Of a stretch of 64,000 nucleotides of DNA, positions 36,298 through 44,909 are shown in pieces. Source of the DNA: Candidatus Saccharimonadota bacterium (lineage in GTDB: Bacteria > Patescibacteriota > Saccharimonadia > Saccharimonadales > UBA4665); assembly GCA_028289245.1 (NCBI GenBank), contig JAQGGT010000004.1, forward strand, positions 186,001-250,000, read 5' to 3'. Numbering within the stretch: position 1 is the stretch's first letter; every line of letters begins with the position of its first letter. Both the position numbers and the translations under genes were made by a program. The notes beneath the pieces were generated by a model. The model was given only the letters and a program-made list of their open reading frames with translations. It had not been told where the DNA came from and did not search any database.

Positions 36298-38877
36298 ATG
36301 AAATCAGTCAGTCGGCTCTATGAGCAGTTCCAACCCGCGAACTACCTACTACACCTCAACCCCGATCCGAAGGCCATGACCTTCACCGGCACGGTCACCA
36401 TCCGCGGTACAAAGGCCGGTCGACCATCTCAGCGCCTCACCTTCCATCAGAAAGGCCTCAAAATCACTAGCGCCCGTATTATCAAGCACGATAAAAAGGG
36501 CGACCAGCCCGTTGAGATCGTTCGGATTAATAATCAAGACTCCTTCGACGAAGTGCGGCTACACGCCGCAGGCCCGCTCTACCCTGGTGACTACTCGGTA
36601 ACGATGGCCTTTGAGGGGACGATTACCAAACCGATGCACGGCATTTATCCCTGTTATTTCACCCAAGATGGCACCGACAAAATGCTGATTGCCACCCAGT
36701 TCGAGAGTCACCACGCCCGCGAGGCTTTTCCTTGTGTCGATGAGCCCGAAGCCAAGGCTACCTTCGACCTGTCGCTCACCAGCCCGGTCGGCCAGACGGC
36801 CATCGCCAACACCCCGGTCAAAGACCAGCATAATGAAGGCGACCAGACCGTCACCAGCTTCGAGACCACCCCTAAAATGTCGACCTACCTCCTGGCCTTT
36901 ATCTTCGGCGATCTAGGCTACCTCGAAGCCACCACCAAAAATGGCGTTTTGGTCCGTACGTACGCTACGCCAGACCACGTCCAAGAGACCGCGCATAGCC
37001 TCGCAGTAGCCGTCAAAGTCCTAGAGTTTTTCGACGATTACTTCGGCATCCCCTACCCGCTCCCCAAACTCGATATGGCCGCCCTACCTGATTTCAGTTC
37101 CGGCGCGATGGAAAACTGGGGCCTCGTCACCTACCGTGAGGTCGCTATGTTGCTCGACGACAAGAACGGCACGATCGAGAGCAAGCAGTACATCGCTACC
37201 GTCGTCGCCCATGAGCTGTCGCATCAGTGGTTTGGGAACCTTGTCACTATGAAATGGTGGGACGATCTCTGGCTCAACGAAAGTTTTGCCACACTTATGG
37301 AGTATCGCGCCGTCGACGCTATCTATCCGGAATGGCACATCTGGGAGCAGTTTATCAGTCACGAAGCTGCCAGTGCCAAGCGCCGGGACAGCTTAGTTGA
37401 CGTCCAGCCGATCCGCTGCGAAGTTAACCACCCCGATGAAATCTCCAGTTTATTCGACCCGAGCATCGTCTACGCCAAGGGTGGCACCGTCCTGCACATG
37501 CTGATGCATCACATCGGTGAGGACGCCTTTCGCACCGGCCTGCGCGCCTACTTCGAAAAGCATCGCTACGGTAACACCCGCGCCAGTGACCTCTGGGAAG
37601 CCTTTAGCGCTAGTAGCGGTCAAGATATCGCCGCCTTCATGGCCGACTGGATCAACAAGCCCGGCTATCCGATGGTCTCGGTCGACTGGACGCCTGGCAG
37701 CGGTAAGGCAGCCCTCAGCCAGCAGCGCTTTTTGAGTGACCCGGCTGCCAGCATAGAAGCCGGCGATCTCTGGCAAACACCCTTGGCCGCAACCGCCGAG
37801 CTCGGTACACCGGTCCTCAGCCTGGCGAAAGATGAAGTGGCCGTCCCTACCAGTAATGTACCGTTCTTACTCAACCACGACGGCCACAGCTACTTCGTAC
37901 CGCGCTACGAGAACGCTGCGCACCGCCAGAGCCTCGTCCAAGGCATTGCTGACGGTCAAATCGACACCATTGACCGCCTACTGCTACTCGACAACTTCAC
38001 CATGCTGCAACGCGGCGGCTTTATTAGCACCGTCGACGCCCTTGAGCTATTGGCCGCCTATGAAGGCGAGCAAGCCGAGAGCGTGTGGGGTGCCATAGCC
38101 ATGCCGATCGCCGAGGCCCGTCGCCTGATCGAAGGCCACGAGCCAAGCGAGGCACCGCTTAACCGGCTCATCAGCAAACTGACCGCACCGCTCGTGGCCA
38201 AGCTGGGCTGGGATGACGCCCCCGATGACGATGCCAGCACACTGCGCCTGCGCGGCCTGGTCATCTCGCTCGCTGTCGGCGCCAAGACACCCGAACTGCT
38301 CGAGGAAGGCCGCAAGCGCTTTGCCAGCTTCACCAAGCCTGAGGAATTATCCCCCAGCACTCGCTCAGTCGTTTACTTCGTCGGTGCTCGCCACGGCTCC
38401 AAAGCTGATTTTGACAAACTGATCGCCCTCCACAATACCTCAACCAGCGCCGATGAGCGCGACGAAATCGCCAGTGCCTTGACCTCGACGCAAGAACCGG
38501 CCAACCACAGCCAACTCCTAGAAATGCTCACCGGCGATGACATTCGCCGCCAAGATCTAATGCACTGGTGGGTCTGGCTACTACGCAACCGCTTCGCCCG
38601 TGACGCCTCCTGGGACTGGCTGGTCAGCCACTGGGGCTGGATTGAGAAAGAATTCGCCAGTGACAAGAGCTACAGTTATTTCGCTCGCTACGCCAGCAAT
38701 ATCTACAGCACCGATGCCGAATTCCAGAAATTCCAGGACTTTTTCGGTCCCAAAAAGAGCCAGCTCGGCTTGGCCCGCGACATCATCCTCGGTGAGCAAG
38801 AAATCACTAGCCGCATCGCCTGGCGCCAGCGCAACGAAACGGACGTCAAGGCCTGGCTGGCCAAGCGCGTACCTTAA
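36298..38877 (+). CDS. pepN: M1-family aminopeptidase (aminopeptidase N-like)
   Basis: A zinc aminopeptidase of 859 residues that removes N-terminal residues from peptides. The exopeptidase motif GAMENWG (about 269) and the zinc site HELSHQWFGN plus downstream NESFA (about 304-330) are intact. The N-terminal beta domain and the C-terminal helical ERAP1-like part are both present. No signal peptide is visible, so it probably acts in the cytoplasm. I chose the ATG at 36298 because GGAGGT lies 4 nt upstream; an earlier ATG at 36259 has no such signal. For an organism that must import amino acids, a peptidase like this would help use host peptides. Confidence 0.95.
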   Translation: MKSVSRLYEQFQPANYLLHLNPDPKAMTFTGTVTIRGTKAGRPSQRLTFHQKGLKITSARIIKHDKKGDQPVEIVRINNQDSFDEVRLHAAGPLYPGDYSVTMAFEGTITKPMHGIYPCYFTQDGTDKMLIATQFESHHAREAFPCVDEPEAKATFDLSLTSPVGQTAIANTPVKDQHNEGDQTVTSFETTPKMSTYLLAFIFGDLGYLEATTKNGVLVRTYATPDHVQETAHSLAVAVKVLEFFDDYFGIPYPLPKLDMAALPDFSSGAMENWGLVTYREVAMLLDDKNGTIESKQYIATVVAHELSHQWFGNLVTMKWWDDLWLNESFATLMEYRAVDAIYPEWHIWEQFISHEAASAKRRDSLVDVQPIRCEVNHPDEISSLFDPSIVYAKGGTVLHMLMHHIGEDAFRTGLRAYFEKHRYGNTRASDLWEAFSASSGQDIAAFMADWINKPGYPMVSVDWTPGSGKAALSQQRFLSDPAASIEAGDLWQTPLAATAELGTPVLSLAKDEVAVPTSNVPFLLNHDGHSYFVPRYENAAHRQSLVQGIADGQIDTIDRLLLLDNFTMLQRGGFISTVDALELLAAYEGEQAESVWGAIAMPIAEARRLIEGHEPSEAPLNRLISKLTAPLVAKLGWDDAPDDDASTLRLRGLVISLAVGAKTPELLEEGRKRFASFTKPEELSPSTRSVVYFVGARHGSKADFDKLIALHNTSTSADERDEIASALTSTQEPANHSQLLEMLTGDDIRRQDLMHWWVWLLRNRFARDASWDWLVSHWGWIEKEFASDKSYSYFARYASNIYSTDAEFQKFQDFFGPKKSQLGLARDIILGEQEITSRIAWRQRNETDVKAWLAKRVP

Positions 38878-38888
38878 ACACTTCAGGT

Positions 38889-39674
38889 ATGATTCAAACA
38901 GAACGTGTAATTGCCTCTGAAGCGCTTCGTTTCTTACGAAAAGACCCTTCTAAGGTGGCTCTCACCGTAGGCCTTTACGCATTAACTCTTCGAGATGCAA
39001 AAGCCGCAAAAACATTACGTGCTTCATATTTTTTTGCGCGCCATTTAGACGATCTACTCGACGGCGAGCTGATATCACCGCATCAACCGGATACCTATGC
39101 CGAAGGGCTCATACAACAAATTGCCACTAGCAAGTATGATCCAGATTGTCGCATGGCACGTCTGATTCAATACGCACTCCCAAGACTTCAAGCTGTCGCT
39201 TTGCCAGAAGACAACCCCAAACAAGAATTCATAACTCTAATAAATTCCCTGGTTTTTGACTATCATCGGCGCCAATCACGTCAAACATTACCGACAAGCA
39301 TGCTCTATAGCCACTATGAGAACACGGTTAACCCTAGCCTCAATCTGCTATCTACTACACTGCATGGTACGCTGCGGGCCAAAGATATACCGACCTACGC
39401 TACGAACTTGAGTCGTCTTTACAGTATCCGGGATCTGTCTAAAGACTGGCATTTGGGCATAGTGAATATCCCCGAGCATGTATTAGGCGAAGCGAGCCTA
39501 TCTACAAACGCGGCTTTTGACCAAGTTGTTTCTAATTCTGTTGTTCGTACCTGGGCACAGGAGGAGCTTTGTGCTGCTACTGATGAGCTGCAAGTAGTCT
39601 CAAAACAGCTTGCTGACATGCCCCCAGAACTTCCTAATAGGATTATAAGCTCAATGATCAAGAAGGCCAGTTAG
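38889..39674 (+). CDS. Squalene/phytoene-synthase-like protein
   Basis: The 261-residue product resembles head-to-head prenyl synthases. The first Asp-rich motif appears as ARHLDDLLDGE (about 52-62) and the second as SIRDLSKDWHLGIVNIP (about 178-194), close to the family pattern RDVxEDxxxGRxYxP, but with Lys-Asp-Trp-His where Glu-Asp-xx-Arg is usual. Most others in the family are 280-330 residues, so this is slightly short. The start follows the pepN stop by 11 bp, with only a weak CAGG before it. Its codons are visibly more AT-rich than those of pepN, which may reflect transfer. No other isoprenoid gene is in the window, so the product is unknown. Confidence 0.75.
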   Translation: MIQTERVIASEALRFLRKDPSKVALTVGLYALTLRDAKAAKTLRASYFFARHLDDLLDGELISPHQPDTYAEGLIQQIATSKYDPDCRMARLIQYALPRLQAVALPEDNPKQEFITLINSLVFDYHRRQSRQTLPTSMLYSHYENTVNPSLNLLSTTLHGTLRAKDIPTYATNLSRLYSIRDLSKDWHLGIVNIPEHVLGEASLSTNAAFDQVVSNSVVRTWAQEELCAATDELQVVSKQLADMPPELPNRIISSMIKKAS

Positions 39675-40015
39675 TAAGCGTTTTCGATAAAGCCGGTGAT
39701 CTGAAAGTTCGGCTCCGAGACTTCGACAGCCGATAGCACGTATTCGCCGGCCCATTTGGTTTCGGTCACCCAGACTTCGGCGCCGTAGCGCATCTTTTTG
39801 AGTTTGCTCGCCGTGATGGCGTCGTAACCGCCACCTTGGTCGTCGCTCGCGCGGTATTTTACCTCGACCAGATGCACCGTGTTGTCTTTACGGGCCACGA
39901 TGTCGATCTCAGTGTTCGGCCGGCGAAAGTTTTGTTCGAGAATTTGGAAGCCACGCATCTCCAGATACGTCCGGGCGGCTTGTTCGGCCTTGCGGCCAAT
40001 TTGCGTGCTATTCAT
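39671..40015 (-). CDS. yraN: YraN/UPF0102 family nuclease-like protein
   Basis: The 114-residue product matches the UPF0102 family with a restriction-endonuclease-like fold: an N-terminal GRKAEQAARTYLEMRGFQIL and the catalytic-type residues in NTEIDIVARKDNTVHLVEVK (E-ID...EVK). The cellular role is not established. The gene overlaps rnhB upstream by eight bases, the frequent rnhB-yraN pairing in bacteria, and its 3' end overlaps the convergent synthase gene by four bases. Confidence 0.93.
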   Translation of the reverse strand: MNSTQIGRKAEQAARTYLEMRGFQILEQNFRRPNTEIDIVARKDNTVHLVEVKYRASDDQGGGYDAITASKLKKMRYGAEVWVTETKWAGEYVLSAVEVSEPNFQITGFIENAY

Positions 40016-40607
40016 CCGTTAATTGTACCAGAGCTTTGACCGGTTTGACGGATAGCCGGTGCAACTCGCAGATGCCGTGCTCGGCGAGCGCCGCCCGGTG
40101 CAGCGCCGTGCCATAGCCGACATGCTTCTCAAAGCCATATTCCGGAAAGGCCCGGCTAGCCAGGCTCATGTGCTCGTCACGGGCTACTTTTGCAATAATA
40201 CTAGCGGCGCTGACGGCCGGCACGGTGGCGTCGGCCTTAATCAGTGTCGAAATTTTATAACCGCCACCGTCAAGGTGCTGTAAGAAGTTAAAATTGCCGT
40301 CGATCACCACTTCGGCGCTCGTCTGGCCGCTAGCGTTGAGGGCTTCCTCCATGGCCATGCGCACCGCCGCCGTCAGGCCATAAAAGTCGATCCGCGCGGC
40401 TGACACCCAGCCAATACCAATGGCCACCGCGTGCTGGCGAATTTCGGCGGCCAACTTTGTGCGCTGCGCCCGGCTCAACATTTTAGAGTCGCGCAGCGCG
40501 GCCAGCAGGCTCGCGTTACTATCATTTACATCCGGCAAGGCTACGGCCGCAGCCACCAGCGGCCCAGCCCAGCACCCCCGCCCCACCTCATCGATACCAA
40601 TTATCAT
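40008..40607 (-). CDS. rnhB: Ribonuclease HII
   Basis: RNase HII cuts RNA-DNA hybrids and removes single ribonucleotides from DNA. From the ATG at 40607 the product is 199 residues, starting GIDEVGRGCWAGPLVAAAV with the Asp-Glu catalytic pair and GRG signature; further Asp residues lie in VVIDGNFNF and AKVARDEHM. A much longer in-frame extension upstream is antisense to rplS and is not coding. Its end overlaps yraN by eight bases. Confidence 0.95.
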   Translation of the reverse strand: MIIGIDEVGRGCWAGPLVAAAVALPDVNDSNASLLAALRDSKMLSRAQRTKLAAEIRQHAVAIGIGWVSAARIDFYGLTAAVRMAMEEALNASGQTSAEVVIDGNFNFLQHLDGGGYKISTLIKADATVPAVSAASIIAKVARDEHMSLASRAFPEYGFEKHVGYGTALHRAALAEHGICELHRLSVKPVKALVQLTDE

Positions 40608-40628
40608 GCTCTCATTGTAACGCGGTAA

Positions 40629-40658
40629 CAAAAAAATACCGTCATTCCTGACGGTATT
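40629..40658 (-). terminator. Terminator after rplS
   Basis: The arms at 40635-40644 and 40649-40658 form a 10-bp stem (AATACCGTCA) around a TTCC loop, followed on the minus strand by a T-run (40629-40636 region). It lies 19 bp after the rplS stop and separates it from rnhB. Confidence 0.88.
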
Positions 40659-40677
40659 ATAGAGAGGCGAAATTGTT

Positions 40678-41127
40678 TTAAACTTCGGCGGAAGCAGCTT
40701 CAGTGTCGGCAGCCAGTTCGGCGTCAACCTCAGCCACAGGAGCTTCGACCTCGGGGAGGCTGTTAACGGCACGGCGGTCAAAGTCCAGGCCTTGGAGACG
40801 AGCGGCTTTACCGGTACGGGCGCGCATGTAGGTGAGGTAGTTGCGGCGGACCTTGCTACGCTTGGTAACTTCGATCTCGACGACCAAGGGGCTGTGGAGC
40901 AAGAAGCTCTTTTCGACACCGATGCCGCTCGTGATGCGGCGGACGGTGATACGGCTCAGGTGGCTGCCTTTTTTGCCGGTGCGGATAACCAGGCCCTGGA
41001 AGACCTGCACACGCTCTTTGTTACCTTCGCGAATCTTCTGGTGCACGCGAACGGTGTCGCCAGACTTGACGTCAACGACGGCTGGTTTTTGGTATTTAGC
41101 TTCGATTTTCTGAATCACACTTTGCAT
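40678..41127 (-). CDS. rplS: 50S ribosomal protein L19
   Basis: The first 115 residues match L19, a subunit-interface protein: GDTVRVHQKIREGNKERVQVF, RTGKKG and the Arg-rich VRRITSGIGVEKSF block. The total of 149 residues is longer than usual because of an acidic, Ala/Glu-rich C-terminal extension (about 118-149). A promoter ends 9 nt before the ATG and there is no Shine-Dalgarno sequence, so even this ribosomal protein mRNA may be leaderless. A terminator follows the gene. Confidence 0.96.
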   Translation of the reverse strand: MQSVIQKIEAKYQKPAVVDVKSGDTVRVHQKIREGNKERVQVFQGLVIRTGKKGSHLSRITVRRITSGIGVEKSFLLHSPLVVEIEVTKRSKVRRNYLTYMRARTGKAARLQGLDFDRRAVNSLPEVEAPVAEVDAELAADTEAASAEV

Positions 41128-41136
41128 ATCTGTACG

Positions 41137-41165
41137 ATTCTACCTCAAAAGGTGCAGTATTGCAA
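41137..41165 (-). promoter_or_regulatory. rplS promoter, near-leaderless type
   Basis: On the minus strand TTGCAA (41160-41165) is followed after 17 bp by TAGAAT (41137-41142); the ATG follows nine bases later, giving a predicted leader of about 3 nt. Confidence 0.7.
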
Positions 41166-41205
41166 GCCTTTTACAGATCAGCCACTGCATTTTGCTCGCG
41201 AGCAG

Positions 41206-42018
41206 CTATTTACGGGCTTTTAGTAATCCAGGTACCCGCGACAGCCCGTTGAGGGCCAACGCTCGGTCGTATTGGTGGCCCCAAGCGCCAATTGACCAGC
41301 GACGTAGCTCCAGGAGCGTACGGCCAAAATGGGCCTTGTTCGACAGTGAATCTAAACCGATGGTGACCGAGTAGACGATAGTGGTCATCCCTAATGGCAA
41401 GGTATCTAGACCAGCTACACCCTGGCTGATATCGTAACCAAAGAGCCCAAGACTGCACGGTACATACCCCATGTAAAAGATATCTAGGGCCTTATTAAGC
41501 ATATCGAGGCGTTCACGCCGCGGTGGCACCAAAAAACGAATGCCCGCGGTCCGGACTGATCCGCGCAGCTCGGAATCAAGGAGCTGAGCCCAGGCTTTTT
41601 CAGGTGTGGTACCCTCACGGATTTTGTCGGTGATCTGGCTAGCCATTTCGGCGCGGTTTATGGCGTGGTCAGCGGTGATTGTGTCGTAGTGCGCCGGCAG
41701 TATGTCATGGTCACGGCTCGAGCCGGTATTACGGGTTTGGGCTTTCGTTACCGAGACAGCCCGCGAAGCCATGGCCGTGCCATCTGCGTTAACGCCGCCA
41801 ATACCCGGCGTGTACTGCGAGACGTCACCTTGATACCCGCGCACAACGTTGCTACCGATACCACCAATACGGCTCAGCATGTCGAGTCGACTAATGTTAA
41901 GCTGAATCCGCTCTGTATCCACCGACGGCGGCATGGCAAAGTGCCAGTCAACATCATAGGGGGACTCCTCTTGAGCGGTCGCCTCGGCCAAATCGCTGAG
42001 CGAAACATATTCGGCCAT
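41206..42018 (-). CDS. Unknown protein
   Basis: The 270-residue product has a polar first half with Gly/Ser-rich stretches and a mildly hydrophobic region near 185-225 that may be membrane-associated (YMGYVPCSLGLFGYDISQG ...). It ends in a basic segment. No family or catalytic motif is recognised. The ATG at 42018 is preceded by GAGGAC about 6 nt upstream. It stands between rplS and a lipoprotein gene and has no close operon partner. Confidence 0.65.
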   Translation of the reverse strand: MAEYVSLSDLAEATAQEESPYDVDWHFAMPPSVDTERIQLNISRLDMLSRIGGIGSNVVRGYQGDVSQYTPGIGGVNADGTAMASRAVSVTKAQTRNTGSSRDHDILPAHYDTITADHAINRAEMASQITDKIREGTTPEKAWAQLLDSELRGSVRTAGIRFLVPPRRERLDMLNKALDIFYMGYVPCSLGLFGYDISQGVAGLDTLPLGMTTIVYSVTIGLDSLSNKAHFGRTLLELRRWSIGAWGHQYDRALALNGLSRVPGLLKARK

Positions 42019-42086
42019 CTTAGTCCTCGTTTCTCTGATTCATCATTGTATTACAGCACATTGAGAGCAGCTTGTCATCTGTCTAA

Positions 42087-42115
42087 TTGACTTTTGATAG
42101 TACTTGTGCTATAAT
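42087..42115 (+). promoter_or_regulatory. Promoter of the lipoprotein gene at 42124, near-leaderless
   Basis: TTGACT (42087-42092) is followed after 17 bp by a consensus TATAAT (42110-42115). The ATG at 42124 lies eight bases further, giving a predicted leader of about 2 nt. Confidence 0.82.
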
Positions 42116-42123
42116 GCTACTAT

Positions 42124-42696
42124 ATGAAGTACGGCAAGGACTACGCCCCTAGTCTCGTTCTAGCGGCAACGCTGGCCAGTGGCATTGGGCTAACGGCCTG
42201 TGGCGGCCCCGCCGAAACGCCCCCTCGTCCGACAACCAACACCGTTGCGTGTGCGTACATGCACGGCTTATCTGAAACTGACCCGCTCTGCCCAGCATTT
42301 AAACCAACACCGGCTCCTGCCATTACCGGACATTCGGCGCTACTTAACCACTACTTGGTAATGCAAAAATATCCCGATAGCGCTTTGATCACTCTGCCAG
42401 CCGGCGAAGGCATTTCCGTTAGCCCGACGGACACCGAGGGTAACCCGACGGCCAATGTTATGAGCTTCGACCCCGGTGATATTGCCCAAGCCTGTAGCGA
42501 CACCGTCGAAAACCAAACTTCGTTCCAACTGTATGTTCAAAAGCACCGTTCGGTCGGCCAATCTGTCGTTACCACTGTGAGCGAACTCGAAGTCGTGGCG
42601 CTTGGCCCTGATGCCCAAGCGCACTTCCTCAGCACGCTGGACGTGCCGAAGTGTCCTCCACCCGTCGTTGATCACACCCCAGTTCTGAGTGCCTAG
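42124..42696 (+). CDS. Putative lipoprotein of unknown function
   Basis: The 190-residue product has a signal sequence with lipobox LTA-Cys (Cys at about 23), a Pro/Thr-rich segment, and a globular part of about 120 residues without a recognised fold. It has five Cys residues, several of which could pair outside the membrane. It should be membrane-anchored and face outwards. It converges with pilB, whose stop is directly adjacent. Confidence 0.78.
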   Translation: MKYGKDYAPSLVLAATLASGIGLTACGGPAETPPRPTTNTVACAYMHGLSETDPLCPAFKPTPAPAITGHSALLNHYLVMQKYPDSALITLPAGEGISVSPTDTEGNPTANVMSFDPGDIAQACSDTVENQTSFQLYVQKHRSVGQSVVTTVSELEVVALGPDAQAHFLSTLDVPKCPPPVVDHTPVLSA

Positions 42697-44304
42697 TTAG
42701 CCGACGACGCGGAAGAGTTCTTCCATAGTGGTCTCACCAGCGATAACTTTGAGCATACCGTCCTGCATCATAGTGCGCATGCCACTGGCGGCCGCGGCTG
42801 CCTCGATAGTCTGAGCCGACAGGACGGTTTTAGGCTCTTCGAGGAGATCGCGCAGCTTGTCGGTCATAGTAAATTGCTCACGGATGGCGATCTGACCCTG
42901 GAAGCCATAGGGATTCTCGGCCGAAGCCCCGGGTTTATATAATTGCAGCCCCTCGAGGTTAGGCCGCTCAACTCCCGGCGGCAGTGTATCCAACACTTCG
43001 GTGATGTGCTGCCATTCGGCCTGACTTGGCTCGTAGGGTTGTTTAAGGGCGTCATCCAGTTTACGGACCAAGCGCTGGGCCATTACGAGGCGAATCGCCG
43101 ACACGAATAGCGGGTTCTGACCGATGATATCGCTCAGACGGGTCAGCGCCGCGGCGGCTGAACTGGCGTGGAAGGTGCTGAGGACGAGGTGGCCAGTCAG
43201 GGCCGCTTGGAGTGCTGTCTTGGCAGTGTCCATGTCGCGTATCTCGCCGACCATGACGATATCGGGGTCAAGACGCAGCACGGCTCGAAGTTTGTCGGCA
43301 AAACTGCCATCGTTACCGCCTTCTTGACTCGTCACAGAAATCTGGGTAATACCCGGGAACTGATACTCAACCGGATCCTCAATAGTGATAATCTTGCGCT
43401 GCTCGTTGTTTAACGTGTTAAGCATTGAGTAGAGGGTGGTGGTTTTACCAGAACCGGTCGGGCCGACCACCATCACGAGGCCGCTCGGCTTGCTAATAAT
43501 CCCATCGACCACTGCCCGTTCTTTGTCGCTTAAGCCCAGGCGGTCGAGGGTGTACATGCTGGCATCCATGTTAAATAGGCGCATCACGCAGTCCATGCCG
43601 TTGATGGTGGGCACGGTTTCCAGACGGACGTTGACGTCCACCGCCTTGCCATCGGCCATAGCGACGCGCTGGGCAATGTGGCCTTGCTGGGCCTCCTTAG
43701 ATGAGGTGGAGACGTTGCCGGCGCTGGCAATGGCAGCAATCAGTACCCGGTACTTATCGGGTTCCAGGGTGGCTATGGGATGCAGCACGCCATCAATGCG
43801 CAAGCGAATCCGGACGTTATCACGCTGCGTCTCGATGTGAATATCCGAGGCAGCCAGCCGGTGAGCTTGCTCCACAAGGTAGGCCAGCATGTCATCGGCC
43901 CGAACTTGGTCGAGGAGCACCGAGATCTGCTGCACTTCATTGGCCGAGCCGGCTTCATTGAGCTCAATGTCATGGTAGACAACCTGCTGTGGGGGGTCAT
44001 AGAGCATCATATAGTCGGTAAAGCCGGTATCGGAGATGATGGCGAATTCGACGCGCTGATCTTGGAAATCGCGCCGGATGTTGCTCATGGTCTGCTGCGA
44101 CGTCGTGGTAGTCACGCCAAACAGAATGTTGTGTTCGTCGGCCCGTAAAGGAATAATCCTCAGCTCCCGCAGCTTGGGGATGGTGAAGACATCTTTGTAG
44201 AGAACTTTATTTTCGATGGACGAAGTGTCGACGTAATTCATGCCCAGCACACGGGCGCGGCGCTGGGTTGCCTGTTCTTCGTCAAAACGGGCGTCTTGAC
44301 TCAT
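42697..44304 (-). CDS. pilB: Type IV pilus assembly ATPase PilB/GspE-like
   Basis: A hexameric secretion ATPase of 535 residues that powers pilin polymerisation. It has an N1-like domain, Walker A GPTGSGKTTT (about 280), the Asp box ITIEDPVEYQ, Walker B GEIRD (about 351) and the His box TGHLVLSTFHAS. The tetracysteine zinc motif of many GspE/PilB proteins is absent. I chose the ATG at 44304 because TATACT lies 7 nt before it; the ATG at 44310 would be too close to the promoter. Type IV pili are known in Saccharibacteria for motility and host contact; other pilus genes are not in this window. Confidence 0.93.
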   Translation of the reverse strand: MSQDARFDEEQATQRRARVLGMNYVDTSSIENKVLYKDVFTIPKLRELRIIPLRADEHNILFGVTTTTSQQTMSNIRRDFQDQRVEFAIISDTGFTDYMMLYDPPQQVVYHDIELNEAGSANEVQQISVLLDQVRADDMLAYLVEQAHRLAASDIHIETQRDNVRIRLRIDGVLHPIATLEPDKYRVLIAAIASAGNVSTSSKEAQQGHIAQRVAMADGKAVDVNVRLETVPTINGMDCVMRLFNMDASMYTLDRLGLSDKERAVVDGIISKPSGLVMVVGPTGSGKTTTLYSMLNTLNNEQRKIITIEDPVEYQFPGITQISVTSQEGGNDGSFADKLRAVLRLDPDIVMVGEIRDMDTAKTALQAALTGHLVLSTFHASSAAAALTRLSDIIGQNPLFVSAIRLVMAQRLVRKLDDALKQPYEPSQAEWQHITEVLDTLPPGVERPNLEGLQLYKPGASAENPYGFQGQIAIREQFTMTDKLRDLLEEPKTVLSAQTIEAAAAASGMRTMMQDGMLKVIAGETTMEELFRVVG

Positions 44305-44370
44305 AAGCATAAGTATAAAGGGTTAGGCGTTAATTTTGTAGTCTTCGCTGCCATAAATGCAGTTTCGCGC

Positions 44371-44376
44371 TACAAT
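44371..44376 (+). promoter_or_regulatory. -10 box of the SPOUT methyltransferase gene, leaderless type
   Basis: TACAAT (44371-44376) ends six bases before the ATG at 44383, so transcription should begin at the start codon. A partial -35 (CTGCCA) lies 17 bp upstream. Confidence 0.6.
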
Positions 44377-44382
44377 GTGGCC

Positions 44383-44877
44383 ATGACAGAACTGGTTCTG
44401 ATCGCCCACAACTTACGGAGCACCCATAACGTCGGCTCATTGTTACGCACTGCTGAAGGTCTCGGCGTCCGCCACGTGTACCTTACCGGTTATACGCCCT
44501 ACCCGGCCGCCCCAGCAGATGCCCGCTTACCGCACCTAGCTCAAAAAATGGATCGAGCCATCTCAAAAACCGCTCTCGGCGCCGAAAAAACTCAAGCCTG
44601 GACCCATGACGACAGCATATTTGAAGTGCTAGAAACCCTGCGAGCCGAAAATTACATCATAGCCGCCATTGAGCAAACGCCGAATGCTATTAAATTGCCC
44701 GATTACCGGCCGCCCCGCAAGCTCGCCTTGATCGTCGGCCGTGAGGTCGAGGGCATTGAGCCCGAAGTCCTGAGCGTCTGCGATGAGGCCGTGGAAATCC
44801 CGATGTTTGGCAAAAAGGAATCTTTTAACGTCGTCCAGGCTGCCGCCATGGCCCTCTACCATTGCCGGCTGATGTGA
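44383..44877 (+). CDS. TrmH/SpoU family RNA methyltransferase
   Basis: The 164-residue product matches SPOUT-class 2'-O-methyltransferases: motif 1 HNLRSTHNVGSLLRTAEG near the N-terminus, motif 2 LIVGREVEGIEPEVL (about 113-127) and motif 3 IPMFGKKESFNVVQAAAMAL. It lacks the N-terminal RNA-binding extension of TrmH/RlmB, so the RNA substrate is uncertain. The start at 44383 fits the first strand ELVLIAHN; upstream frame extension overlaps the divergent pilB gene. Confidence 0.92.
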   Translation: MTELVLIAHNLRSTHNVGSLLRTAEGLGVRHVYLTGYTPYPAAPADARLPHLAQKMDRAISKTALGAEKTQAWTHDDSIFEVLETLRAENYIIAAIEQTPNAIKLPDYRPPRKLALIVGREVEGIEPEVLSVCDEAVEIPMFGKKESFNVVQAAAMALYHCRLM

Positions 44878-44909
44878 TACACTAGTCGTAAGCCATAAAA
44901 AACAAAGCT

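Noticed and set aside
40608-40919. N-terminal extension of rnhB
   Set aside because: It is antisense to rplS, crosses the rplS terminator and is unlike RNase HII; the family starts at the GIDEVGRG strand.
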